The notes under the pieces are model-generated. The model was not told the DNA's origin. It saw only the letters and a program-made list of their open reading frames with translations, and ran no database searches. From Perkinsus olseni (taxonomy: Eukaryota; Perkinsozoa; Perkinsida): DNA of 59,086 nt. The stretch covers positions 1 to 59,086 of the forward strand of contig JABANN010000159.1 in the NCBI GenBank assembly GCA_013115125.1, given 5' to 3'. This document shows, piece after piece, positions 13,192 to 26,100 of this stretch. The translations under genes and the position numbers were made by a program. Within the stretch, counting starts at the first letter, position 1. The number at the start of each line of letters is the position of its first letter.

Positions 13192-13845
13192 TGTAAACCA
13201 GAAGCTTCGCAGCACCTCCTGACTGGATCTAGTCCCACCTACTTCCCCCAGATTGACTAACTACAACGCGACAGAGGATGAGGCATGAGACGGCTGCTGG
13301 GCGGTGCAGGACTGCATCATCAGTAGTATCATCCACCCCCGGTGGTGGGCGGGCGGTGGGGGAGGAGGGGAAGCTGATAATCATCACTAAGCTCGAGTTG
13401 AATCCTATTCTTATACCATAACTTGCGCTACAAATACTCAATATCAGGGCACGAAGACCCGAGGAGGACTGCCCGGCAAGAACAGCGAAGGCGCTGCCAA
13501 ATAGAGAACGAAACAGAACCATACGTCAACGTGTACGGAGAAAAAATATATAGTTCTTGGGAAGGCTATGAAACTCTAATAGTGCTTGGGGAGGGGGGAG
13601 GGCGAAGACGCTGATTCCATCATCGCTACGACTAACACAGTATCATCATTGTCATAGTCACCATCTTCATCGACGTCTTCGCTTGTGTGCCGACGACGAC
13701 GCCGAGGGGGCGGACGGGCGCTGCCGAGGAGGTGCGCGAAAACCAAGGGACTTGAGGACTGTGGACTGGCCGGAGAGGTTGACGGGCCTGGAAAGAAGCG
13801 GCTCAGTCCAGCTCACGGAAGACCGTTCCCTCGAGTAGAAGAGTC
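13192..13845. other. Intergenic stretch with G-rich runs
   Basis: Between two minus-strand genes; the RsfS promoter should be here. No exon is supported. Two G-rich runs on the plus strand, near 13340-13373 and 13586-13605, have enough G-triplets to consider G-quadruplex formation. Confidence 0.5.
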
Positions 13846-15660
13846 TCACTCGATGGCAAATCCAGCCCAGACAGGCTTGGTGTAGGGCCAGTGAGGTTCG
13901 GGTAGGCCCTCGTCAGGGTCCACTTTCGTCGGGGCTGTCACGGCCTTGGGCTCGGGAGTCGACTACAGTGAGAATGATCGGGGCATATTGAAACCGACGA
14001 GAACTCACCTTCTGCTTCTGATGCTGCTGCTGTTTGTCGTGTGCGTGGATGACGGCGTCCGGTACCGCCCACGCGCTCTTCGCTTGGGCCGGGGCAACGG
14101 AGCCTGAGGCGACAGAATACGTACAACGGGGACGCCTTCCTGGACCACCTGCTGGAGGGACCATCGAAGCCTGGTAGCCAGGCGGCGGTGGCGGCTCTGG
14201 ATGCGACAACGCGGGCGGAGGAGAGAGATTGGGGGGCGTTGGGGACAGAGGCAAGGTCTGAGAGATCATAGCCGGTAAAAGACGTCTTCGCTCCGCCGTG
14301 GCGGGAGGGCCCCTACCATCCAATCTGGAAGCTTCCCCTGATGCTTGGTGAAGGCGGCGAAGTCCACTGGCTGAGCACGCATCGGGAACATTTGCCGCTG
14401 ACGGTTTGGACCCCACCCGGACAGGAGGCGGCCGTCAAGTACGTTGGCCAAGTTGAGAGCATCGACTGGGGTGGTCGTGCAGCAGATGAGGACGGCCACC
14501 TCCGTGGACCAGATCTTATTAAACGTTATGGTGTGCTGCGGCTCGGGGAGGTAACCGTGCAAGTAGACGGTCTTGATACGACCTCGACAGCCACCGCCCA
14601 GCAGACCCCGCCACCAGACGCTCCTCGTGTCTACCTGATGACCCGGGGGGACTGTACGAAGCTCGGGCTCCCAGGAGAGGGGAACAGCAAACACGACGGA
14701 GTCCACGGAACCGAGAGAGCCCCAAGAGCGAGGGGAGGACTGGGCAGATCGATCGAAGGAATCCAGCCTGGCGATGGCAGTAACCAGCAGTTGCTCAGGG
14801 TCGATGCCGATGTTTCGCTCCGCTAAGATATCATCATTGGGGAAAAGGTTGCCGTCCGTAGGTTGAATCAGTTGTACTGCGACCTCGATGGCCCCTGCCG
14901 CCGGCCCTTTAGGTATCCAGTGGGCGCAGAGGGTTCTCTCAGGGCCTAGGTGGGCTCGGAAGAAGGAGACCGCCTGACGGCAGACCGCAGCGTGATCCAA
15001 AGGCACTACGGAGCTGGCCGGCTTCCTAGGCAGGGATACGTGGATCTGCATCCTCACAGGGCAGATGACCGTCATCGACGTCTCGCACCTCATGACCAGT
15101 ACACGATACTTGATGCTCTTAACCAAGGCCACGGATAAAGGCTGCCCAGCCCCTCTGTAACGGAAGGGCGAATACCCACCAGCCATCGCCGTGAGGGCCT
15201 CGTCTGTCTGCAGTGCCTCAGCGGAGCCCGGGGGAGGTGGGGGTGGAGGCAGGACTGGCGGCGGAGGCGGAGGAGGCGGTGGGGGAGGAGGCGGCGGCGG
15301 CGGTGGTGGTGGAGGCTGCTGACCACCGACTGGAGGTGGGGGAGGAGGTGGCGGCGGCGGCGGTGCTGCTGCTGCATCGCCATTTCTGCTCCTAATGCGA
15401 GTTCTCCTCCGCCGTGCCTTAGTAGGGGCCTTCTTCGAGGCCTGTGTCGCATCATCTCCCTCCTGCTCGGCGGCCTCCTTGTCATCTGTTTCAACATCAG
15501 GACTGGTCTCTTGCTCCACTAGCTCATCTTGCTCTTCCTCAACGCCATAGTCGGTCTCCGGCGGTGCTAACATAGCCACCTCCGGATCTGCTTCGTCCTC
15601 ACTCAGACTGACGTAGCCCTCGGCCCGGGACAACGTTTCAGTGGCCGCTTCCTCGCTCAT
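13846..15660 (-). CDS. Poly-proline protein of unknown function
   Basis: Not recognised. ATG 15660; exons 15660-14317, 14257-14009 and 13962-13846, with introns of 59 and 46 bp, give 569 residues. The first 100 residues are acidic with a following RRRRTRIRSR basic patch. Next come two long proline runs split by VGGQQ and VLPPP, which could bind SH3, WW or profilin-type partners. A globular-looking region follows (about residues 165-445), beginning KSIKYRVLVMRCETS and containing a long Ile/Val-rich segment, with no motif I can assign. After it there is a second Pro-rich patch, a His/Gln-rich patch and a conserved-looking end (PHWPYTKPVWAGF). The first intron contains the GGCGGAGCGAAG motif. 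The proline runs do not make it a formin: no FH2 sequence is present. Confidence 0.8.
14286..14295 (-). repeat. Intronic motif, site 1 (10 of 11 bases)
   Basis: CTTCGCTCCG on the plus strand, i.e. CGGAGCGAAG in the sense of the poly-proline gene, inside its 59-bp first intron. One base short of the full motif. Confidence 0.85.
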
Positions 15661-15929
15661 AACGGGGAGGGAAGTGACTAAAAACAACACCCAGATCAGA
15701 CCCGCGCCCCCTCCCAGAATTGCACCACTCCAACGCTACACGCGAGGACGCTCATCTACTAAGCCCGCTTATCACCATCACTACTATCATCATCATCATC
15801 ATCATCATCATCACAGCCCAATAAGGGGTTCAAATAATACTCTAACTCCCGATGCGGGATATGGAAAAATAACATCTAGTAACCGGCAGCGTCACCAGCA
15901 CGATCATGGAGTTTCGTGGCGCGCGACAT
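15661..15929. other. Short intergenic region with (ATC)n microsatellite
   Basis: 269 bp between two minus-strand genes. About nine perfect ATC units at 15786-15813, preceded by imperfect CAT/CTA units from about 15771. No exon seen. Confidence 0.7.
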
Positions 15930-18900
15930 TTATTTGGACGATTCCTTCTGAGCCTCTCCCGCGGACTTCTCCTCTTTCGCCTTCGACTTGCCGGGAAGGG
16001 CCGGGAAGTCCGACTCATCGAAAACGAAGTCCTTCCTGGCCGGCTTGGCAGCAGCGCCACCTAAAGCGACGGTGAAACGATGCATGATGATGGTGTAGAT
16101 AGATGAGTTCTGTGCCGTCTATCTACCGACTACTCCGAACTCCTAATGTCATCAATAAGTCCCGACCTCGAGGCGAACAATCACCAAAATGAGATAACGA
16201 TGACGGCCCCCTCGAACCACCCCGACGTGAAATTTACCGTACGAAGAAGAACCCCCTCGTACCTCTAGATTTGGATGAGGATGACGCGCCCTTTGCGACA
16301 GCTGCCGTTCCTCCTCCTCCTCCCCACGCGCCCCCTCTCATCTTGTTTCTGAGGCGCGGCTGAGCGTCTCGCGCCCCCACAAATTTTCCCTCGGTAGGCG
16401 CCGATTCTCCCTCGATGGTGCCATTCTGATGCAGTCTAGCACTCGTCCCCGACTCTATTATTTCCTTCAACATCTTCTCCGCCTTCTTCACCGCCTCCTC
16501 GGCCCCTCTTATCACACAGACGGCTGCGGACCCGGCCTCTGTCCGCTTGCTAAGCTGGACGTCAGTGCACAGCGTCGAAGTCTGAATTTTATGCAACTGA
16601 CACAGCTACAATAGATCAGACGCGCTGAGAGCTAGTATATTACCGTCCTCCCTCCTGGACCGAGGACGCTGGGCACTTTATCAGTTGGGATCTCCACCTC
16701 TTTGGTCGTCATCAAGGCCAGCAAAGCCCTATGCTCCGCCACCGCACGACGAAGCAACTAACAGCAGGAACAGATTCCCACTACACGCCCCGTCCCGGAT
16801 TACCTTGATTGCTAATGCCACCTCAGTAGGTCCACCAACAACCTTCACGTTCCTCACCTCACCACCCTTCCTGCCCTCCTCGATGTGGAGAGTCGTCCCC
16901 GAATCCCGAGCTATCTGATGCAGCGTAGCCGCCCTGTTCGTACTGAGCATGTTCACCACCGCCTCCCCCAACTGCACATCTCCTACACACTCCTTGACGG
17001 TCTCGAAAACCTCCGCCGTCCCACTGGTGTCGATCAACTTATCAATCAACGCCCGAGCCTTAGTAACAGCTTGACCGTTGCCTAGCAGCTCTAGCCTAGC
17101 CCCCTGCCCTTCTCCCCCTTTCCGCAACGACAGCCGGACCAGTCCCGCCTTCCTCTGGATGTTGCGCAAGTTGGCCGCATCCGCCCAGATGTGGCCGTGC
17201 TCGGGACTCACCGGCATCGTAGTAGTAGCCAAGGAAGCCTCTTCGACGAGCTGCTGAATATCTTTAACCGCTTCATCAATCTCACGCTCCAAACTTGGAT
17301 CCTTATCCAACGGCAGCAGCACCTGCAGTGTCGTATCAGAGTCCCTCAGTATCGTGCAACCGCATTGTCTCCTGATGGTTGCAAACCGGCTGGCCACGCT
17401 GCTGTGAGCACTCTGGCCGGCGCCAAAGAGTCTGTCCAGGACCTCCTTGCTCGCGCACTTCACAACTCGCCGCGCCACGCTGTTGGCATACTCCCGGACC
17501 ATCCTCAGGCCCGTTGCAACGTCATTAGCGCTCGCCCCGCGAATAGTGACGTTGGCAGTACCGGTGTTTTTGTGGGCGTTGGGGTCCGGTGGAGGGCCTT
17601 TAATTTGAATTTGGCACTTCGAAAAGAACTCCAATTTCCTGACATTCTCTCCTCTATCGCCTACTACGCACTTCGCCACTCCCACGTCCAGCTTCAGAGA
17701 GGTATCCCTGAACTCCCCTCGACGGCTGCCTCCTTCCCTATGGTCCCCTCCACCACCCCCTGAACCTGTGCGTGGCCGCGGCCGCTCATTCACAGCCGTG
17801 TGAAGCTCCTCAACGACCTTATCGATCTGTTCCGCCTCAGGGCCGTAGATAGTTATAGAGTCCCCCTTAGCATCCTTCACTATCACGACGCCGTGACGCC
17901 CCTCCAGCTGATGGGCCAGTTGAAAGACCCTCCTCCTGATGTTGGTCAGCACATTCGGATTAGTATTGCCGTTGTCGGGAAGGAGACTCGTACACCGGCT
18001 CGAACTGGGATTGAAATTCCCCAATCGCGCGGCCGCGTTATCAACGGCCTCCTCCGTCACCCCCGTCACTCGCACTCCTTTAAGCGTCCGCTTCTCCCCC
18101 ATCCATGGCTGCAAACAAACTCTGTACTCCTTCTCCCACTTCTGAGCCAATGGCCCAGAGTTGCCATTAGGAAATAGCAAGTCGAGCAAGATTGCCGAGA
18201 CACCCGCATCCTTCGCGATCTCTTTATTATGCAACTGTTCTGGCCGCGGGGCTTCCTCCAATCCCAGTATCTGCTGCAGCCTATGAGCCACTCGACCGGC
18301 TGCTCCCTCCTGCGGAGCCCTTTGTGGTCGCGCTGGCTTGGGCGGGCTCTCCTTCTTCCACTGGCTCTGCTGCTGCTGTTGTTGTCGCTGTTGTACGTCG
18401 CTCTTAATGGCATTAACACGGTGCTGGAAGGCTCGGAAGGCTTCCTGCTCCACCAACCGACCCAGCTGAGTCTCCAGCTCCTCCTGCATCGCCTTAGCCT
18501 CCTTAGCATCGATCGAGTTGCTGTTCTCGGATCCATCCAGTGCTGTGGACAAGTCATAGCTGAAAAACTTCACTCACCACCCAGCCGGAGAGCCCAATCG
18601 TCCTTCCTACATTTGTAGCCTCAGCTGTTGCACCGTCCCCCTGAAGGAGGGTTTAGGCTGCAAAGCGGCCCTCTCAGACTCCACCGTGCGCGTCAGTTTC
18701 CTGATGAACTCAGCACAGCTGCTCCGGTCGGTCTTGCTTGCTTTCAACAGGGTGGCCTACGCTGACGAGGTGATATCGATGAGTTTCAAGGGAACGGACC
18801 TCTTTCTCAAGTTTCGCAGCTAGCTCCTCGAAATGAGCGGTGGCTTCCGTCGGCACGGCTGGCAACTGCGCCTCATTCTGAAAGCACACTTATTACTCCA

Positions 18901-19268
18901 GTTGGTCGAGCCCAGCGCGGTGGACGTGAAGACCCCCGTTAGAACGCTAGGCCACTTGTAAAATACTACCGGAACTGTGACAACGCCCGCAGCTTCCTTC
19001 GCTTTCTGCTCATTGCGCAACTTGTTCTTCCTCCTCCTAGCGCTAGTACTCATCACGAATCCACTGGATGACTGTGAGGAAACACTTGCCCTCTCCAAGG
19101 TGTCCTCCGGTGACGATGGAGCCGGGACCGGAGACTGCAAGGAAACAACGGGTAACTTCACGTCGCGGCCACGTAAAAATCCCCACCCACAACTACTACC
19201 TCCTCAACCTTTGCAGCAGCCTCCGACTGTTGTTTCGGCTTCGGCTTCCCCTTCTTCTTGTGTCCCAT
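15930..19268 (-). CDS. Multi-KH-domain RNA-binding protein (vigilin/SCP160-like)
   Basis: About 930 residues. It starts at ATG 19268 with a Lys-rich head (MGHKKKGKPKPK). Exon 1 is 19268-19200, with three further small exons (RRRKNKLRNEQKAKEAAG; an FEELAAKLEKE helix) joined by introns carrying GTAGTA, GTCCGT and GTAGGA donors. One long exon of about 1.8 kb follows, and three short exons end at 15930. Two KH domains have intact GxxG loops: VGDRGENVRKLE and LGPGGRT; the latter loop straddles an intron. Other KH-like units (VVIVKDAKGDSITIYG, ADAANLRNIQRKAG) look degenerate. The C-terminus carries FDESDFPALPGK, a motif seen in translation-associated RNA-binding proteins. KH arrays bind single-stranded RNA; a polysome role is inference from the vigilin-like layout. 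Confidence 0.8.
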
Positions 19269-20136
19269 AGCAAACCAGTCCAACTGACGCTGCCAACAAT
19301 TCCACACAGAACGCGAAACGGCTGTTACAGCAACCTCGGTCCGACGATGATGCTATTCGAGGGAATTGCGCAACATGATTTTCACAGAGAAGTGCAAGGT
19401 GCAAGCAGCCACAATAATTATTAGAACGCCGCAGTCTACTCTCTCCCTTCCAACTCAGCTTTTACGGTTTTTTCACAGCTGCCTTTGCGTTCACGGAAAG
19501 AATTGAGAAAAATCATTAACAGAGGCCTTCCTGTCGGACGACGATAATTTGACGCTGAGGAATATTAGGACGGTTATCCGAGTATATGCAAACGCCGTTC
19601 GGCGTTGTGCTCAAGTCCGTCCATCAATCCACTTATCGACGTCCCTAATGTTGCAACCGCCCACATCACCGCCTCAGTCGAAAAAGAGCGTCGCCTGGCT
19701 GATGAGACCGTGAAAAGATGCCCTTCGTCGGCCACGCAAGAGAGCTCACGGAGACGTCTGGGACGGCTGCTGAGTCCAGGCAGCGTTAACACTTTTGAAA
19801 TGATCATTGAGAACGAGAGCACTGCGGCGCAGACGTGATCGCAAAATTGTTACTTGCATCCAAAAAAATTTGCATGAAAACATTTTTGACCTAAATGCAC
19901 GCACGAGGCCGGCGCCTGTCAGCTTTTGGTTAGAGGAACAGATGGAGTTATCTTTTCATACCGTCTTATGCATGGTCGAGCTGTGGATACCCTTACCACC
20001 GAGAGGCTGTTATTCTTTAGAGTTCGCGTTATTTTCAGTGAGCTCAATGGCGAGGAGGGGACCGAAAGGCGAGGAGGGGAATCTTGGGAGTATCTTTATC
20101 TCAGCTGTACCACCCCTTTGTGGATTCAGCCGCATC
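19269..20136. other. Divergent intergenic region, KH gene / CNOT1
   Basis: 868 bp between opposed starts. No exon is supported; in particular I find nothing like the missing N-terminal part of CNOT1. Overlapping open frames at 19574-19838 on both strands show no family resemblance. Confidence 0.5.
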
Positions 20137-23100
20137 ATGTCCGAACCTCCGTCAGACCAGAAATCCTCCTCCAATGCTCTCGAGGACACCGTTAATAAGC
20201 TGTTCAATCGGCTTTATAACGGCGAGATGAGTACGCAGGATTTGGTGAATGTACGGTTGGGAGAAGGCAGAGGAAAAGGAGAAATTGCTTGCTCTTCGTC
20301 GCCTCAGATGATGCTACAGTTCTCGCGCGAACCTGATGTCGGGACGCCACCGACGAATCATCATATTTTTGAGCACATGATAGTCAATCTGTGTGATGAA
20401 CTTAGGTTTATCACGAGGTACTAAGGAGGGCCGAGTGGGGGTATCTTTGGGTTGAGCTTGCGTTTCATGAGTGGTGAGGATACTCTGCATCAGATATCCC
20501 TCCAATGAGCTTCGCATCACTGCGGAATTGATCGGGCAATTGCTGCGATTCGATCTTGTCTCGCAAGTCCATAAGAAGGTCATTCTGGAGACCAAGGAGT
20601 AATAACAGCATGGGCTGCTTCTAGTACATATCACCCGCCCTAGGTACACCCCCTTGCAGATCTGCATGAGGGTCATCCTAGATTCCCTCAAAAGGCCCCC
20701 TTACTCGAGGATGTTCCGCTTCGGTGTACTACTATTTTTCGCTCTCCTTCGGTCCTCCATCCTCCCCTGTGCAGGTGCTCATCGTCGAGCAGTTTTTGGA
20801 CCGCATAGCCCGCTGGCCGCAGCTCTGTGCCGCCTTAGTGTCCGAGCGAGGAGTAGGGCCGCAGTTCAAGAGCTGCTATCCGGACTACTATGAGTACTAT
20901 TCACCGCTCGGTGCCATACCATCTATTCACCTCATCCTAGTTATCTGGTCGAGCTGTTGAACGCCATCCCAGCCGAGTACCGCGATAGGCCAGTGATTGA
21001 CCATTCGCTATTGCTGCAGCAGTGGATTCACCTGCCTCCAGCTCCCGAGCTCTACCCCCCACCACTGCAGGAGAAAGAGGAGAGGGAGCTCCATGCAGCC
21101 CGGGTGGCAGCCTTCAAGGCCGGCAAGCCGATGCCTCCACCCCACAGGGACCTGGTAGTATTCGTGCTGTATCACGGGGAAGGGGATCGTCATCACATCT
21201 CAGCCTGCCGCTTCCGCTGCCCCAGAGAAGGCTAGGAATGCCTCGCCGGAGTCGGGCAGTAGCCCTCAGCAACAGCAGCAGCAACCGGTTATCATACCGG
21301 TCGATCGAATTCTCTCCGATGAGAAGGTGGGGCTCAGTCGACCGTCAGTTGAATCGCATCCCTTGTCGCTCAGACGATGGCGGGCATCCCTGCCCCTCCT
21401 GATTGGTTCTGTGATCTCACGATGCAGACCTTCAACTCCCTCACTCCGCAGAATCTCCATGAGAAGGCGGCTGAACTTAGAGAGGTAGTAATCAACCCGA
21501 GCTCAGCGATGCCCCTCAGTGTTGCTGCCATTGATTTCAGCATCTCAAGCCTGAGTTCTTCCAGTGGTTTTCGATGTACATGGTGAAGAACCGAGCGGCG
21601 AAGGAGGTCAACCTTCAGCCATTGTTTTTGCAGGTAGATTCCTGTGGGTGTCAGATTTTTCCCATTTGAATTTTCTCAGTTCCTGGACGCCCTAGGCCAG
21701 AACAAACTCATCGACTATGTCACCCAGAGCACGTTCACTCTGTTACACTTGCTTCTATCGGACGATGCTCTGGACATGGCGGTGGTGTCACCAGCGCACA
21801 GGACTGCCCTCAAGAACCTTGGCAGCTGGCTTGGCAGTGTAGGTGGCACCGAGTGAGACTTTCCTTTAGGGGCTTCGCTGCAGATTACTATCGGTCGCAA
21901 CCGTGCCTTGAAGGCGAAGGATCTTGACTTGAAGCAGCTGCTGTTGGACTCCTACTCGTGTGGTCGTCTCACCGCCACTTTGCCTTTGGCATGTAAAATT
22001 TTGGAATCGCTGAAGGACTCGCGGACGTACAGACCGCCCAACCCCTGGAGCAATGCGCAGCTAAGCCTACTGGCGGAGATCCACGATGTAGGGGAAGTTG
22101 GGTACGGAAGGAGGGGCGTATAATGAACACTACGACATGAAGATTCACTTGGCTTCATCCCTGGCTGTATACAAAATTCATTCTATTCTTCATAGTACAT
22201 TTTTCAATACGGGTCTCTAATTGCAAGATACCATTAAATTGGTATAACACGGGTGGAGGTGGCCGTGTCAGGTACCGAACCTCCGCACTAATTTGGTGTT
22301 CGAGATCGAGCTTTTGGCGAAGAAGTTGGACTTGTCGCCATCCTTCCGGGAATACAAGAAGACAGATCTGTTGGCGGGAAGAAGCATGCCTGAGGGTGAG
22401 GGAGGGACTCGTGGCTATTTTGTGGCGCGTGACGAGGGTTGCTTCGTTGTTGTCAGATTCCCCTGATATATCGAAGGTCCCCCATCCGATTGCTGCGATG
22501 GCTCCGACTCGCACAGAGCCGCCTCCGCGCCAGGGTGGTGCGGTACCACCTGGACACCCCGGGCCCCCAACAGCGGCAACGGCTGCCTCCCCGCAAATTG
22601 ACTTCTCTCAACGCATCGCCAATGCCATGAATATGGCCAACCTACGGCAACAGGCGGCCGCCCAGGTCTCCACGCCACCCCAGGCAAGGATGCCTCCGAT
22701 GCCGCCTACTGCCGCTACTGCAGGGCAGCGTCCGATGGGTGTACCCCCAGTACCCGTCCCGTCGGTGGCCTCCATGCAGCCAGCGAGCTCCTTCGCAGCG
22801 CAGGCACAGGGCTCGGGGGCTGGACAGCCTGCTGGGGAGAATGAAGGCTTCATACTTCCTAACCTGCCGAGCCTGGTTATCATCGACCCCAATGTGGAGC
22901 TCTTCCGCCTGCAGCCCAAACTGAAGCCGATAGTTCCGCTGGCGATGGACAGGGCCATCCGGGACATCGTCACTGCAGGTAGCGAAGACTCCGCTGTTCC
23001 GGCTTGAGGGGGCCATATGTCTCTTCTCAGTGGTCGAGCGTAGCGTGTCCATAGCGACCCTGACGACCAAGCAGATTGTGCTGAAGGACCTAGCAATGGA

Positions 23101-26100
23101 GCCTGATGAGAAAGTGGTCAGGAAAGCTGCTCAGCTGATGGTCTCCAACCTTGCTGGTGCTCTGGCTCTCGTCACCTGCCGGTAGTATCACGCCCGCCCC
23201 TGGCCATGCATCGGAGTCTATCGCTATCAGAGAGCCCCTTCGTCTGTCACTGACCAATCACCTTAAGGCTCTCCTCAACCCTGGGAACGCCGCACCCCCG
23301 CAGGACTATCAGGAGAATGCTCTTATAGAGCAGGTAGGAAGAGGCGAGCTCCTGTAGGTGATGACGAAGTCTCGTGGTGTTCAGGTTATTTCTACTGTCA
23401 CTGCGGACAACTTGGAGCTCGGCTGTCAGCTCATTGAGAAGATTGTCTGTGAGAGGGCGGTTAAGGAGATCGATGTTGTCTTCCAACCAGTGAGTTTACG
23501 TCCTAGCTCTCCCCTTTTAGTAGTGGTAGTTGTGGTAGGCTTACGAGGCTCGTCGAAAGCACAGGGAGAAATACGGTCCCAACGGCCCGCAGTTCGTGGA
23601 CTCGGAGTTCTACAATATTAGCGGCACTTGGCCGAACTCGCTGCCGAGCAGCCTACGACCGAGACCAGGACCACTCCCGGCCAGAGAGCTCAGGGTAGGT
23701 GAAGTGAAATTGAAGGAATGAATGTTTATGACGTGCATGTGCTCCCCCATGATGACCACGATTGCTCGCTGTTGGTTCAGCGGGGATCTTTGAGTTGCAT
23801 AGTGGCCGGGTGCTCAGGTCTATCGCGACTTCCTCACGAAAGTGAGGCCCCCCGCAACGGGTGGGGTACCTCCACCAATGAGCGGAGCGGTGCCGGCGGA
23901 TATTCAACGCAGAATTGTAGGAGCGCCTCCTGGGGTAGGGGGGAAGTAGCGGCGAGGGCTGTTCATGGAGGTCGCGTCAGATGCAGCCAAGTGCTCCACA
24001 GCCGCCGGCCTTGCCATCATTAGTGCAAGTGCAGAGCATCGTGAAACAGTTGCATGCGCAGGTAGTAGCACTTGGGTGGGTATTGTGGTGACGGACTGAG
24101 GCACATCTTTCTCTAGGCTTCGGGTGCGGTCCATCAGCTTGAGTCGCTGCCGACAGAGGGGCCTCAAGGGAAGGTCTGGCGGTTCACTCGAACCCTACTC
24201 ACCAGCGGTTTGGAGGAGGTCATTGCTCGTGCTGCTACCAACGAGAGGGTAATGGTTTTCGAAGGGACTTGACAGTCCTGTAGTTATCGTGTACTAGGTT
24301 TTGACCATGCCTGAGATCAGCGACACTCAGAGGCCCCAGCTGGATAGCTTCTATGCCATGGTCGGCCTCTGTAGCCTTACTACACCATCAGAGGAGGCAG
24401 GCAATCCCAATGCTGGTCTTACCGGGTGGCAGGTAGGTGGCGCCGGGCAAGGCCTTAACGCGTGGTGGGATCCATTCTCGTCGTAGTTGCTATTGAAGAA
24501 TCTGGATGAGATCCTCAAGCACGACCCCGGCCTGGCAACGGTCGTGGTGTCGCACGTACTCAAGGAGATGAATCGTAAATTCGACCAGCTGGCTGCCATG
24601 TACGTCGGAGTCAACGTGCTCGCTGAGAAGACCAAAACTGATGTAAGCGTGCTTGAGGGTTGCAACCTTGTCGTGGAGAATTATGGTCTGCTTCCAGGCG
24701 GCAGCAGCAGTGGCGATCAAACAGCAGCTGCAGTGGTCGCAGAGTCACGTCACTGAGGCTCATGTCCGCCTAGAGCTCCACTTGGCCATGCTCGGTACTA
24801 CAAAGGCCCTCACCCTGCCTTGAACCATCCTCTTCGTTGCTGCAGGTGTGGTGCTCCAGACTGTTGGGGCTTCTAGCGAAGACACCGCCTTGCGGGTGGT
24901 ACAGACCCCATTGCTGGCCTTCTGTGTTGAGCTATTGCATAGGAAGCTACTCGGTCATACCGTAGAGTAATAAGGGGGCTTCCTTTGCTGCTCATGGAAT
25001 CATCGACGTTATTCTTGCCCAGCGGCCAAACACAAGCCCCAACCACGGAGGCTCAAAGGCAGGCGCTGCAGCTGGTGCTGTGTGGGGTGATTCGATACTC
25101 GCTGGTGAAGGAGTCGGAGGTGGATACGATATTGCAGAGGCTCTTGACCGAGTACAAGTCCCCGCAGAACACTATGTTTGTGGTAATTCTCCGAGGCAAT
25201 TCTCGGGCGGTTTCACAGCAACCTTTGGCTGATGGGCAGGTTACGTTCCTCCAACTTGTCTTGAACAAGATGCGCATCTCGACAGTGCAGAGTTGGGTGC
25301 ATTCGATTGAGGTTATCCAGAGGATAGGCCTGCGCCTCAGGGAGCAGATGCAGCACCCTGGATCTCACTTGGTAGGGGTCTGTCTTCTGGCGGGGAGGGT
25401 TGATCATGTTTTGGTTAGAGCACGTTGGAGAAGCAGTTGGCTATGACTACCGCACAGTTTGTGGAGGCTTGCAAGCATTCGGCCCAGGTTCTATACCCGG
25501 AGAGGGTATTACAATACCGAAGGGTAGTACGGCAGGGATCTCACCACGAGTTCGACGAGTATTCGTCTCTTCCGCAGGCACTCACCTTGAACAAAGCGCC
25601 CCAGAACGCCGTGCCGCCGGAGGCCATCCACTACCTTGCGATACATGTAAGGGCTCACTTCCGACTACACCAGGGGAAGCCTTTTCGTTATAGGTTCCGC
25701 CGTCCTCGCAGTTGCAGCCGCCGAGCAGCACCAAACCCCTCGTGGACAGCGTAAGTGTACTCCATCGTGTTGCCGGGCGCCGATGTTTAAGTTGGTCGTA
25801 GATTCCTGAGGCTACCAAGGCGTCTTACGTTGAGGCGTATGAAGCTTGGCGGAAGAAGACTTCTGAGGAGCTCAATCTTCCCTGCGAGCTGCCCGCGACC
25901 AAGGATGCCCTGAAGCGGTCTAAGATTCACTATCTTAAGGAGTACTTCATTTCCAAGGTAACTGACGGCGTTCTCTAATGGCGCGGCGGTGACTCCTGTT
26001 CTCAGGGGCGGCCTGTCGGGACTAATGAGCAACCTGGCTGGTTCCCCGGCTTCCTCGCCGTGGTCGTTGCCCATGTCATCGATGTAGCTTCCAAGGAGAC

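Noticed and set aside
15213-15395. Plus-strand Gly/Ala/Glu-rich frame
   Set aside because: Shadow of the poly-proline runs on the minus strand.
13846-15660. Formin or WASP identity for the poly-proline gene
   Set aside because: Proline runs alone; no FH2, WH2 or GBD sequence is visible.
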